A stretch of DNA of 32,701 nt from TMED13 sp042090305 (GTDB lineage Bacteria > Pseudomonadota > Alphaproteobacteria > Methylaequorales > Methylaequoraceae): NCBI GenBank assembly GCA_042090305.1, contig JBELJQ010000019.1, forward strand, positions 1-32,701, in the 5' to 3' direction. The notes under the pieces are model-generated. The model saw only the letters and a program-made list of their open reading frames with translations. It was not told the origin of the DNA and did no database searches. Below, one piece after another: positions 16,184-24,871 of this stretch. Numbering within the stretch: the stretch's first letter is position 1; every line of letters begins with the position of its first letter. The position numbers were made by a program, and so were the translations under genes.

Positions 16184-16934
16184 ATCCGTCAATAAATTTA
16201 TTTATAATATAATTTAAGCCTTTAGCGTTAAATAGATCATCATTAATTACAACATTGTCAATGAGTCCTTTAAAATATTTACAATTTCCTCCAGTCAGAA
16301 TGACTTTTGAATCTAAACCTTTTTCCCGATTAACTTTTTTTACTAAACCATTAATCATTTCCACACTTCCCCAGAAAAAGCCTGACTGAATGGCTTCTTT
16401 AGTATTTCTACCTATTACAGATTTAGTTTTTGAAAATTTTACAAGAGGAAGCTTAGCTGTTCTTTCAGATAAGATTTTTAATGACAATTCAATCCCAGGC
16501 GTTATTATTCCTCCATCATAAATACCATCACTATTTATAACGTCAACTGTAGTCGCCGTTCCGAAATCAATTATTATAACTGGTGTATTTTTAAATAATA
16601 TATTAGCATAATACACATTAACTATTCTATCTTCACCGATAGATTTTTTATCTTTTATATTTGTTTTTATCTTTAGAGACTTTGCATATGAATTTAATAA
16701 ATTAGCTTTAATTTTAAAACATTTAATATATTCTAATATTTCGCGTTTTATTTTTGGAACAACTGATGAAACTAAAATCTTCGTTTTACTATCAATATTA
16801 TTTCCTTTAAAAACCTTGAAAACAGATCTTTTGTTTACTTTTTGAATATTTAATTTTTCAAATTTGATTATTTTTTCTTTCATAAATAAACAAAATAATA
16901 TATTAGTATTTCCTATATCAATTGTAAAATTCAT
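16164..16934 (-). CDS. coaX: Type III pantothenate kinase
   Basis: First step of coenzyme A synthesis: ATP-dependent phosphorylation of pantothenate. Type III enzymes have the ASKHA fold. Length is 256 aa. The phosphate-binding loop is DIGNTN (6-11). KSIGEDRIVNVYYA, then IDFGTATTVDVI and GGIITPGIELSL, are characteristic. A C-terminal VILTGGNCKYF follows. The ATG at 16934 overlaps the birA stop (ATGA, 4 nt), so the two cofactor genes are coupled. Pantothenate supply is not addressed in this window. Confidence 0.96.
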   Translation of the reverse strand: MNFTIDIGNTNILFCLFMKEKIIKFEKLNIQKVNKRSVFKVFKGNNIDSKTKILVSSVVPKIKREILEYIKCFKIKANLLNSYAKSLKIKTNIKDKKSIGEDRIVNVYYANILFKNTPVIIIDFGTATTVDVINSDGIYDGGIITPGIELSLKILSERTAKLPLVKFSKTKSVIGRNTKEAIQSGFFWGSVEMINGLVKKVNREKGLDSKVILTGGNCKYFKGLIDNVVINDDLFNAKGLNYIINKFIDGYEYKKR

Positions 16935-17656
16935 GTTAAAATTTCTCCATATACAAACTTATGTATTGTTTTGTCATCAGATTCGATAACAAGTTCTCCG
17001 TTAGAATTAATTTCTTTAAATAAACCTCTTATTTCTTTTGTATTTGATTTAATATGAATTTCGCTTTTTTTATTATAAAAATTTTTAGTAAGTCTTTTAC
17101 TTAATAATGAATAGTTAATTTTTTCATATCCTAGAAAAAACTTGGTAATTTCATTTGAAATTTGAAAAAATAAATTTAAAGGACATGAGTTCACTCCAAG
17201 ATCTCTAAGGCAGATTGCTCGGTTTTTTTTTATAGTGGGTGACGAAACACAATTTATACCAATACCAACTATAAAGCTTTCTATATTCTTTTTGTATAGG
17301 TAATTTTCAATTAATATGCCAGAAACTTTTCTACTTTTGATAAAAATGTCATTTGGCCACTTGAATTTAAAGTCAGTTTTATTGCTTAATTTATTTAAAA
17401 CTATTATTAAAATATTTGAAATAATTAAATTAATCCTTCCTAAGTTTGATATATTTATTTTTTTATTAATTAAAAAAGAGCATGTTAAATCACCTTTTTT
17501 ACTCCTCCAAATATTCCCAGAACGTCCTCGGCCTAGTTTTTGATACTCTGAAAATATTGCTAGATTTCTATTTTTAGAATATTTTCTTTTTTCTTTTAAA
17601 AAATCATTTGTGCTATTCGTTTCCTTATAAAAATAAAAGTCAAAAAAATTTATCAT
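16931..17656 (-). CDS. birA: Biotin--[acetyl-CoA-carboxylase] ligase (no DNA-binding domain)
   Basis: Attaches biotin to carboxylase carrier proteins such as AccB. The enzyme is a monofunctional form: 241 aa starting directly with the catalytic domain, lacking the N-terminal helix-turn-helix of E. coli BirA, so it should not act as a repressor. The biotinyl-AMP loop is GRGRSGNIWRS. KWPNDIFIKSRKVSGILIE contains the catalytic Lys, and IESFIVGIGINC follows. A small SH3-like C-terminal domain ends the protein. The frame opens earlier at a TTG (17674), but ATG 17656 lies 4 nt after the nuoN stop and matches the family start (ETNSTNDFLK shortly after). The upstream codons only overlap nuoN. Confidence 0.93.
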   Translation of the reverse strand: MINFFDFYFYKETNSTNDFLKEKRKYSKNRNLAIFSEYQKLGRGRSGNIWRSKKGDLTCSFLINKKINISNLGRINLIISNILIIVLNKLSNKTDFKFKWPNDIFIKSRKVSGILIENYLYKKNIESFIVGIGINCVSSPTIKKNRAICLRDLGVNSCPLNLFFQISNEITKFFLGYEKINYSLLSKRLTKNFYNKKSEIHIKSNTKEIRGLFKEINSNGELVIESDDKTIHKFVYGEILT

Positions 17657-17660
17657 TTTC

Positions 17661-19088
17661 TTAGTTAAGTGCAAATAATGATAATGTTACCGATGAACAA
17701 AGATCTAAAAAGAATTGTGGATAGAAGATTACCCCTAAATTAAACACAGCAAAAAAACCAAGTAAATATTTAGATTGATCGTTATTAATTATATCAAGTT
17801 CGTCATTTGATTGGTCAAAAAAAATAGATTTTATTAGTCTTATATAATAAAACGCAGCAATTACTGACGTCAAAACTGCAATAATTGCCAAATAATAAAG
17901 ATCATTATCAATAACCAAGTTTAGTATTATTAATTTACCAATAAAGCCGGCCATTGGGGGTATCCCAGCCATTGAAAAAAGAAGTATTACCATAAATGTA
18001 GCCATTAGTGGTTGACTTTGATATAAGCCTGATAGGTCTTTAATTTTACTAACGTTTATTTGGTCTCTATTCATATTTAAAATAAAAAGGAAAACTCCTA
18101 AATTCATGGTCAGATAAAAAATTAAATAAATACATATTGCTGTCACACCATCTTCAGTTCCTGGGATTAAACCCATTAGAATAAAACCAATATGATTAAT
18201 TGTACTGTAAGCCATTAACCTTTTAAGGTCAGTTTGAAGTAAAGCTCCAAGGGAACCAACAACCATAGACGTAATAGATAGTATTACAAGAATTTTCCCC
18301 CAATCAATAATAATTTCACTAAATGGATTAATCAATAATCTTATTAATACAGCAAAAGCAGCAATTTTTGGAATCGTTGATAGGATTGTTGTAACCATTG
18401 TTGGTGCACCTTGGTATACATCTGGTGTCCACATATGAAAAGGGGCCGCAGAAATCTTTAAAGAAATTGAAACAAGAATAAATATAAGACCTACAATTAA
18501 TAATGTAGGCATCTGAAATTGCTCGGACATAAATATACCAATTTCAGAAAATGATACTGAACCAACTAAACCATAAATTAGACTTGTACCAAACAGGAAA
18601 ATACAAGTTGATAAACTTCCAATAATAAAATATTTAACACCAGCTTCCGATGAATTAAAGTCATTCCTGGAAAAAGAAACTAATACATACAAAGTTAAAC
18701 TCTGTAATTCAATAGACATGAATAATGATAAAAAATTATTTGCTGATACCATTAACATCATACCAACTAGCGCAAATAATATTAAGATAGGAAACTCTGA
18801 CCTGTTTAAAGATTGAGGATTTTTTAAAATAATATAAAAGTAAATTATTAAGCCTGTACCTATAAGGATTAGAATTTTTATAAAAGAACTAAAAGAATCT
18901 ATAACAAAAAAACCATTAAATATTTCTTCAAAATAAAAAATATCTTTTAAAATAAAGAATTGCGATACAAAAATTATTACTAAGGCAAGATAAGCAATAT
19001 CTCTATAACTTACTTTTTTATAAAATGAGTTCAAAAGCAATAGAAGTAATGCAGATACGGATATGAATATTTCTGGCAGTATTAACAA
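17661..19088 (-). CDS. nuoN: NADH-quinone oxidoreductase subunit N
   Basis: One of three antiporter-like proton-pumping subunits of complex I; about 14 transmembrane helices. I place the start at TTG 19088. GAGG (19094-19097) overlaps the nuoM stop TGA and lies 5 nt before this TTG, and the resulting MLILPEIFISVSALLLL matches NuoN N-termini. A longer reading from TTG 19157 would add 23 residues inside nuoM. Product is 475 aa. Hallmarks: MSIELQSLTLYVLVSF (helix with the conserved Glu), KISAAPFHMWTPDVYQGAPT (conserved Lys), DLKRLMAYSTINHIGFILMG. It is the last gene of the nuo series; birA follows 4 nt later. Confidence 0.96.
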   Translation of the reverse strand: MLILPEIFISVSALLLLLLNSFYKKVSYRDIAYLALVIIFVSQFFILKDIFYFEEIFNGFFVIDSFSSFIKILILIGTGLIIYFYIILKNPQSLNRSEFPILILFALVGMMLMVSANNFLSLFMSIELQSLTLYVLVSFSRNDFNSSEAGVKYFIIGSLSTCIFLFGTSLIYGLVGSVSFSEIGIFMSEQFQMPTLLIVGLIFILVSISLKISAAPFHMWTPDVYQGAPTMVTTILSTIPKIAAFAVLIRLLINPFSEIIIDWGKILVILSITSMVVGSLGALLQTDLKRLMAYSTINHIGFILMGLIPGTEDGVTAICIYLIFYLTMNLGVFLFILNMNRDQINVSKIKDLSGLYQSQPLMATFMVILLFSMAGIPPMAGFIGKLIILNLVIDNDLYYLAIIAVLTSVIAAFYYIRLIKSIFFDQSNDELDIINNDQSKYLLGFFAVFNLGVIFYPQFFLDLCSSVTLSLFALN

Positions 19089-19093
19089 ATTAA

Positions 19094-19097
19094 CCTC
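19094..19097 (-). promoter_or_regulatory. Shine-Dalgarno GAGG deciding the nuoN TTG start
   Basis: GAGG on the minus strand overlaps the nuoM stop codon (TGAGG) and stands 5 nt upstream of TTG 19088. Termination of nuoM and initiation of nuoN would then be directly coupled. Confidence 0.75.
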
Positions 19098-20577
19098 AAA
19101 ATATTGAAATTGGGTAAAGTTTAGTAATTCTGTCAAGAGAACTTGTTGTATAATCAAGGATTACTTCTGGTTTTATTCCAAACAAGATAATTAAACAAAC
19201 AAGAGATCCATAAACAAGTACTTCATATTTATTTATGTCATCCATCTTTTTTTTTAAATTATCACTAGTTATGCCAAGAAACACCTTTTTATATAAAAGT
19301 AGCATATAAGATGCAGCTAGAATTACTCCGAAAGCTGATATAAAGGCAACAAGAGTATTTTTACTATATGCTGCCAATAAAGTTAAAAATTCTCCAACAA
19401 AACCAGACGTACCTGGAAAACCTATCGAGCCAAGTGTGAAAATTAAAAATAAAATAGATAACTTAGGTAATCTGGCGTTTAAGCCACCATAAAAGTTTAT
19501 TTCTTTTGTATGATATCTATTGTAGATAGAACCAATAGAAAAAAACAAGGCTGCAGAAATAATTCCATGAGAAATCATTTGAATAACAGCACCATGTAAT
19601 CCCTGAATATTTGCAGAAAAAATTCCTATTGTAACAAAACCCATGTGTGCAACAGATGAGTAAGCTATAAGTTTTTTCATATCATTCTGCACTAATGCAA
19701 TAAAAGAAGTATAGATTATTGCAACCACAGATAAAAAATAAATAAAAGGAGTGAAGAATATGGATGCATCAGGTAATAATGATAAATTAAATCTTATAAA
19801 ACCATAACCACCTAACTTAAGAAGAATTCCAGCTAAAATTACAGAACCTTCCGTTGGAGCTTCTACATGTGCATCTGGAAGCCATGTGTGAAAAGGCCAC
19901 ATAGGAATTTTTACTGCAAAAGAAGAAAAGAATGCTAGCCATAACCAAACTTGAATATAGAAAGGAAGGGTTGAATTTAATAACTTTGGTATACTGATTG
20001 TCCCAAACTCTTGATATAAGAAAATAATTGCAATCAACATAAGAACCGAACCAAGCAAGGTGTAGAGAAAGAATTTATATGCGGAATATATTCTTCGATC
20101 ACCTCCCCAGAAACCAATGAGCAAGTACATAGGAATCAAAATTGATTCAAAAAAAATATAAAATGAAAATAAATCAATTGCACTAAACGTTCCAATTAAG
20201 AAAGACTCTAAAAGTAAAAAAGCACATAAGTACATTCTCATACTCTTCTTTTGTTGAGGATAAATAAAAACTATACATAACAAAATGAGAAAAGTTGAAA
20301 GAATTACGAATGGCATAGATAAACCATCAACACCTAATGAAAACCTTAAATTATCACTATTGAACCAAGAAAAAGTATTTACAAACTGAAAATGAGGAAT
20401 AGATTTGTCAAAGTTCAATGGTAAATAAAGTGATAAAAGAAAGGTACTTGAAGAGGTCCAAATAGCCGATTTTTTTGATTCTTTTGCAAACTCGTCACTT
20501 TCTGGAGATAAGAGAACAAAAGCCATCCCAATGAGTGGGAGTATTATTAATATTGGTAAAATTGGAAGATTCAACAT
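19096..20577 (-). CDS. nuoM: NADH-quinone oxidoreductase subunit M
   Basis: Antiporter-like proton-pumping subunit in the complex I membrane arm; about 14 helices, 493 aa. Hallmarks: FFESILIPMYLLIGFWGG (conserved Glu), KIPMWPFHTWLPDAHVEAPTEGS (conserved Lys), NDMKKLIAYSSVAHMGFV, and GSIGFPGTSGFVGEF. The ATG at 20577 overlaps the nuoL stop by one base (TGATG); a GTG directly before it (20580) is an equally close alternative. The end of the gene carries the Shine-Dalgarno of nuoN. Confidence 0.97.
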   Translation of the reverse strand: MLNLPILPILIILPLIGMAFVLLSPESDEFAKESKKSAIWTSSSTFLLSLYLPLNFDKSIPHFQFVNTFSWFNSDNLRFSLGVDGLSMPFVILSTFLILLCIVFIYPQQKKSMRMYLCAFLLLESFLIGTFSAIDLFSFYIFFESILIPMYLLIGFWGGDRRIYSAYKFFLYTLLGSVLMLIAIIFLYQEFGTISIPKLLNSTLPFYIQVWLWLAFFSSFAVKIPMWPFHTWLPDAHVEAPTEGSVILAGILLKLGGYGFIRFNLSLLPDASIFFTPFIYFLSVVAIIYTSFIALVQNDMKKLIAYSSVAHMGFVTIGIFSANIQGLHGAVIQMISHGIISAALFFSIGSIYNRYHTKEINFYGGLNARLPKLSILFLIFTLGSIGFPGTSGFVGEFLTLLAAYSKNTLVAFISAFGVILAASYMLLLYKKVFLGITSDNLKKKMDDINKYEVLVYGSLVCLIILFGIKPEVILDYTTSSLDRITKLYPISIF

Positions 20578-22499
20578 CACAAAATATAAATATATATGCT
20601 TATAAACAAGGTAAGTCCAATTACAACAGAAAGTACGTAATGATATAAATAACCTGACTGAAGTCGAGATATAAATCCACCAAACGAACCAACCAATCTG
20701 GAAATTCCATTCGGACCAAGATTATCAATAAGATCTATATCAATAGACTTCCAAAAACCTTTACCTAAATAAAAAGAAGTTTTTACAAATAAAATATTGT
20801 ATAGCTCATCAACATACAACTTTCTTTCAAATATATTTACAAAAAACTTTAATTTACTTTTGACTAAATTTATTTGTTTATTGAATAAGAAATAAACAAT
20901 AAAGCTAATGATTGATCCTGTAATTATTGCAATCAAAGGTGATTTTTTTATCAAAATAGGGATATTACCAATCAAATATAGATTATTAACATCTTTATCA
21001 ATATGTAATATATTAGACCATGTTGAGACTAAATATTTTCCTGCAAAATAATCATGAAAAATCATGCCAAAGAATATTGCGAATACTGACAGAATTGCTA
21101 AGGGTAAAATCATTACTAGCGGTGATTCATGTATATGGGCAAATACTTTTTCATCTGACTGATTTTCTCTATGAAAAACATATATTAAAAGCCTTAATGA
21201 ATAAATGGTTGTAAAAAGAACACTTAAAACAGCGACTATAAAAGCATAAATTCCTAATTCATTATCACCAAGATAAATAAACTCTATAATTAAATCCTTA
21301 GAGTAGTAACCACTTAAAAATGGAAGACCCATTAGGGATAGCGAACCAATCATCATTGTAATATATGTCAATGGAATTTTGTTAAATAACCCCCCCATTT
21401 TCTTTATATTTTGTTCATCTGACATACTATGGATAACAGAGCCTGCACCTAAAAATAACAGAGCTTTAAAAAAGGCATGAGATAATAAGTGGAAATAAGC
21501 TACAGAATACGCTGATATTCCAATAGCCATAAACATATAACCTAACTGACTACAAGTGGAGTATGCGATTATCCTCTTAATATCATTTTGAAAAATAGCA
21601 ACTGATGATGCAAATATACAAGTAATTGCTCCTACAACAAGAATCAATGTTTTAGCAATCTCTGACTCCTGAACTAAAGGTGATAAAACTACTAATAGAA
21701 ATACACCAGCTGTTACCATCGTAGCAGCATGAATTAGCGCGGAAACTGGAGTAGGACCTTCCATCGCGTCTGGCAACCATACATGCAATCCAAATTGAGC
21801 GGATTTTCCCATACAGCCAATAAATATTAAGACAACTATTAGAGTGATTGAATGAATTTGAAAACCTAAAAAGTCAATTTTTGAACTACTATGAGAATTA
21901 ACTAACAATAAAATTTCGTTTATATTTAATGTACCAAAAACTATAAAGATTGCAAATAAACCAAGAAGCAAACCAAAATCACCAACTCTGTTTACAACAA
22001 AAGCTTTTATGGCTGCTATATTTGCCTGCTCCTTTTTGTACCAAAAGCCAATTAACAAATATGAAGTTAAGCCCACACCTTCCCAACCTAGAAATAATTG
22101 TAATAAGTTTGATGACGAAACAAGGAATAGCATAAAAAATGTAAAAAGACTCAAATATCCCATAAAAACTACCTTCCTTTCATCTTTTTCCATGTATCCT
22201 AAAGAATAAATATGTATCAAGCTAGAAACAAAATTAACCATCAAAACCATTGAAACTGATAAAAGGCTATACTGAACAGACCAATCTATATTAAGGGAGC
22301 CAGAATAAATCCAACTAGTTAAAGTGATTACTTGTTCATTATTTTCGTTGAATAATAATAAAGAAAAAAAAGATAGAATTGTTGATAATATGAGAAAGAA
22401 ACAAGTTGAAAAACATAGGTATTTATCTTTAAATAAGTCATTAAATAAAATACAAGTCAAATAACTTAACAGTGGTAAAAAAATAGATAAAACAAACAA
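20577..22499 (-). CDS. nuoL: NADH-quinone oxidoreductase subunit L
   Basis: Distal antiporter-like subunit of complex I with the long lateral helix that ties the membrane arm together. Length is 640 aa, as expected. Hallmarks: FLGWEGVGLTSYLLIGFW (conserved Glu), KSAQFGLHVWLPDAMEGPTPVSALIHAATMV, NDIKRIIAYSTCSQLGYMF, SHAFFKALLFLGAGSVIHSM and GLPFLSGYYSKD. The last ~110 residues contain the amphipathic helix region and the final anchoring segment. The start is TTG at 22499, 3 nt after the nuoK stop, with AAGG 7 nt upstream (22507-22510). No ATG exists near this point, so TTG is well supported. Confidence 0.97.
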   Translation of the reverse strand: MFVLSIFLPLLSYLTCILFNDLFKDKYLCFSTCFFLILSTILSFFSLLLFNENNEQVITLTSWIYSGSLNIDWSVQYSLLSVSMVLMVNFVSSLIHIYSLGYMEKDERKVVFMGYLSLFTFFMLFLVSSSNLLQLFLGWEGVGLTSYLLIGFWYKKEQANIAAIKAFVVNRVGDFGLLLGLFAIFIVFGTLNINEILLLVNSHSSSKIDFLGFQIHSITLIVVLIFIGCMGKSAQFGLHVWLPDAMEGPTPVSALIHAATMVTAGVFLLVVLSPLVQESEIAKTLILVVGAITCIFASSVAIFQNDIKRIIAYSTCSQLGYMFMAIGISAYSVAYFHLLSHAFFKALLFLGAGSVIHSMSDEQNIKKMGGLFNKIPLTYITMMIGSLSLMGLPFLSGYYSKDLIIEFIYLGDNELGIYAFIVAVLSVLFTTIYSLRLLIYVFHRENQSDEKVFAHIHESPLVMILPLAILSVFAIFFGMIFHDYFAGKYLVSTWSNILHIDKDVNNLYLIGNIPILIKKSPLIAIITGSIISFIVYFLFNKQINLVKSKLKFFVNIFERKLYVDELYNILFVKTSFYLGKGFWKSIDIDLIDNLGPNGISRLVGSFGGFISRLQSGYLYHYVLSVVIGLTLFISIYIYIL

Positions 22500-22502
22500 A
22501 AT

Positions 22503-22805
22503 TTAGCCTTTCAATTTATTAATAAAATCAACACTTATTGTACCAGATTTATTAAAAAAAATGATTAAAATAGCAAGCCCAATAGCTGCCTCTGCTGCAG
22601 CGACAACAAGTACAAAAAGAGCGAAAATTTGCCCATAAAGATCATCTAAATAATTTGAAAAACCAACAAAATTTATATTTGCTGCTAACAACATAAGTTC
22701 TATTGACATCAAAATTGATATTATATTTTTTCTATTGATGAATATTCCAAGAAAACCTATTGAAAAGATTATTGAGGATAAAATAAGGTAATCAAAAAAT
22801 TCCAT
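22503..22805 (-). CDS. nuoK: NADH-quinone oxidoreductase subunit K
   Basis: Small membrane subunit (100 aa, three transmembrane helices) forming part of the proton path. The two conserved membrane glutamates are present: E36 in SIELML and E72 in AAAEAAIGLAIL, at the same positions as in E. coli NuoK. The ATG at 22805 lies 1 nt after the nuoJ stop. Confidence 0.97.
   Translation of the reverse strand: MEFFDYLILSSIIFSIGFLGIFINRKNIISILMSIELMLLAANINFVGFSNYLDDLYGQIFALFVLVVAAAEAAIGLAILIIFFNKSGTISVDFINKLKG
22507..22510 (-). promoter_or_regulatory. Shine-Dalgarno AAGG for the nuoL TTG start
   Basis: Minus-strand AAGG within the last codons of nuoK, 7 nt before TTG 22499. It supports initiation at this TTG. 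Confidence 0.65.
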
Positions 22806-22806
22806 A

Positions 22807-23391
22807 TTATTTAAGTTTTATAACATTTCTTTTATCAAGACTCTTTTGATATTGAGACTTTTGAGATTTAATATTAGGATTCTCATTCTTTGCTAAAACA
22901 ATAGCTCCAATCATAGCAACTAGAAGTAAAAAACCAGAAATTTGAAAAACAATGAAAAAATCAGTATATAGAAATAAACCAATCGCTTCAGTATTCTGAT
23001 TTCCACTCTTAATAAGGTTTGAAATATTCATTGATGTAATTTTTTGTTCTTGTAATTGGGTATCCTTAAAAACGAAGACTAACTCTAAAAAGAAAATTGA
23101 AATGAGAAGAAGACCAAATGGAAAATACTTTAAAAAACCCTCTTTAACTAACACTTCATTTATATTTAACATCATCACAACAAAAAGAAATAACACCGCG
23201 ACAGCACCCACATATACTATAATAAGTGTCATAGCTAAAAACTCAGCCTGCGATAACAAAAAAACTACCGCAACATTAAAAAATGTAAATATTAGAAAAA
23301 GAACTGAATGAACAGGGTTACTTGAGAAAACAACAAGAAAACATGAAAAAATTGTAATGAAAGAAACTATATAAAATATAATACTACTCAT
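22807..23391 (-). CDS. nuoJ: NADH-quinone oxidoreductase subunit J
   Basis: Membrane subunit of complex I, 194 aa with five predicted helices. Conserved features are NPVHSVLFLIFTFFNVAVVFLL, the third-helix segment LIIVYVGAVAVLFLFVVMML (with the pi-bulge Tyr/Gly region) and a final helix LLVAMIGAIVLA. The C-terminus is a polar, lysine-rich tail. The ATG at 23391 overlaps the nuoI stop (ATGA, 4 nt). Confidence 0.96.
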   Translation of the reverse strand: MSSIIFYIVSFITIFSCFLVVFSSNPVHSVLFLIFTFFNVAVVFLLSQAEFLAMTLIIVYVGAVAVLFLFVVMMLNINEVLVKEGFLKYFPFGLLLISIFFLELVFVFKDTQLQEQKITSMNISNLIKSGNQNTEAIGLFLYTDFFIVFQISGFLLLVAMIGAIVLAKNENPNIKSQKSQYQKSLDKRNVIKLK

Positions 23392-23885
23392 AGGTATTTG
23401 GATTCTCTTTCAAGGTTTTTAGAAATTTCTAATTCCCATCTGTCTCCATTATCAAGTAATTTTTCTTTACTATAAATAAGTTCCTCGCGAGTTTCTGTAG
23501 CGAACTCAAAATTAGGACCTTCTACGATTGCGTCTACAGGACAAGACTCTTGACAAAAACCACAATAAATACATTTTGTCATATCTATATCATATCTAGT
23601 TGTTCTCCTTGAACCATCATCTCTGGGCTCCGCCTCAATTATAATTGCCTGAGCTGGGCAGACTGCCTCACATAATTTACAAGCAATACACCTTTCTTCG
23701 CCTGATTCATATCTTCTAAGTGCATGCTCACCTCTAAATCTTGGACTTAATGCACCCTTTTCAAAAGGATAGTTAATTGTTACTTTAGGTTTAAAAAAAT
23801 ACTTCATAGTTAGTGCAAGACCCTTAATTACTTCAATTAAAAAGAATTCTTTAAGAAAAAAAGCTATTTTTTTTATTTTACTCAT
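23388..23885 (-). CDS. nuoI: NADH-quinone oxidoreductase subunit I (two 4Fe-4S clusters)
   Basis: Ferredoxin-like subunit carrying clusters N6a and N6b between the peripheral arm and the quinone site. Length is 165 aa. Two complete CxxCxxCxxxCP motifs are present: C66, C69, C72, C76 and C105, C108, C111, C115. The N-terminal amphipathic helix (about 8-33) attaches it to the membrane arm. YPFEKGALSPRFRGEHALRRY before the first cluster is typical of proteobacterial and mitochondrial NuoI/TYKY. The ATG at 23885 lies 1 nt after the nuoH stop. Confidence 0.98.
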   Translation of the reverse strand: MSKIKKIAFFLKEFFLIEVIKGLALTMKYFFKPKVTINYPFEKGALSPRFRGEHALRRYESGEERCIACKLCEAVCPAQAIIIEAEPRDDGSRRTTRYDIDMTKCIYCGFCQESCPVDAIVEGPNFEFATETREELIYSKEKLLDNGDRWELEISKNLERESKYL

Positions 23886-23886
23886 A

Positions 23887-24864
23887 CTATCTTGTAAAAA
23901 ACATTACTGATGATGTTACAACAATCCAAACCAAAGACAAAGGAAGAAATAACTTCCATCCTAATGTCATTAACTGATCATACCTATATCTCGGAAGTGT
24001 AGCTCTTACCCATAAAAAAATAAATAACAAAAAACTGACCTTAATTAAAAACCATATAAAACCAGGTATGATGGAAAAAAAATCATTTTCAACTGGTGTT
24101 AGCCAACCACCTAAAAATAGGATGGTTGTCATTGAACTCATTAAAATCATATTTCCATATTCTCCTAAGAAAAATAACCCAAATGACATAGAAGAATACT
24201 CTACATTATATCCAGCTACTAATTCTGCTTCTGCTTCGGGTAGGTCGAATGGTGCCCTATTGGTTTCGGCTAGTGTTGAAATAAAAAATATTACAAACAT
24301 CGGAAAATGAGGTATCAAATACCACATATTACTTTGTGCTAAAACAATTTCAGTAAGGTTTAAAGAACCAGCACTAAGTAAAATAGAAATAATAATCAAG
24401 CCTATGGAGACTTCATATGAAATCATCTGAGCAGCAGAACGAAGACTACCCAAAAACGCATAACGAGAATTACTTGACCAACCAGCAACTATGATTCCAT
24501 ACACTCCTAGAGAGGAAATAGCAAATATATACATAATACCAACATTTATATCTGCAAGTACAACCTTGTAATCTATGGGTATAACTGCCCAAGCAATCAA
24601 CGCTAAAACAAAGGTAATGATTGGAGATAAAATAAAAAGGAATTTATTAGAATCATCTGGAATAATTGTTTCTTTTGACAATAATTTAAGTCCGTCCGCT
24701 ATGGGTTGAAGTAGACCAAATGGTCCAACGATATTTGGACCTTTTCTTAATTGCATAGAACCAATAACTTTTCGTTCAAAGTAAGTGAGATAAGCTACAA
24801 AAATTAATAATGGCACAATTATTAACATAATTTTTAAAATAATAAAAAGAATATCAAATAACAT
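23887..24864 (-). CDS. nuoH: NADH-quinone oxidoreductase subunit H
   Basis: Membrane subunit forming most of the quinone-binding chamber and linking it to the proton channels. It is 325 aa with eight predicted helices. Diagnostic motifs: YFERKVIGSMQLRKGPN (about 28-44) with GLLQPIADGLKLL, GWSSNSRYAFLGSLRSAAQ, and the acidic loop ETNRAPFDLPEAEAELVAGY followed by EYSSM. RATLPRYRYDQLM near the C-terminus is also typical. The ATG at 24864 lies 7 nt after the nuoG stop. Confidence 0.98.
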   Translation of the reverse strand: MLFDILFIILKIMLIIVPLLIFVAYLTYFERKVIGSMQLRKGPNIVGPFGLLQPIADGLKLLSKETIIPDDSNKFLFILSPIITFVLALIAWAVIPIDYKVVLADINVGIMYIFAISSLGVYGIIVAGWSSNSRYAFLGSLRSAAQMISYEVSIGLIIISILLSAGSLNLTEIVLAQSNMWYLIPHFPMFVIFFISTLAETNRAPFDLPEAEAELVAGYNVEYSSMSFGLFFLGEYGNMILMSSMTTILFLGGWLTPVENDFFSIIPGFIWFLIKVSFLLFIFLWVRATLPRYRYDQLMTLGWKLFLPLSLVWIVVTSSVMFFTR

Positions 24865-24871
24865 TATCTTC

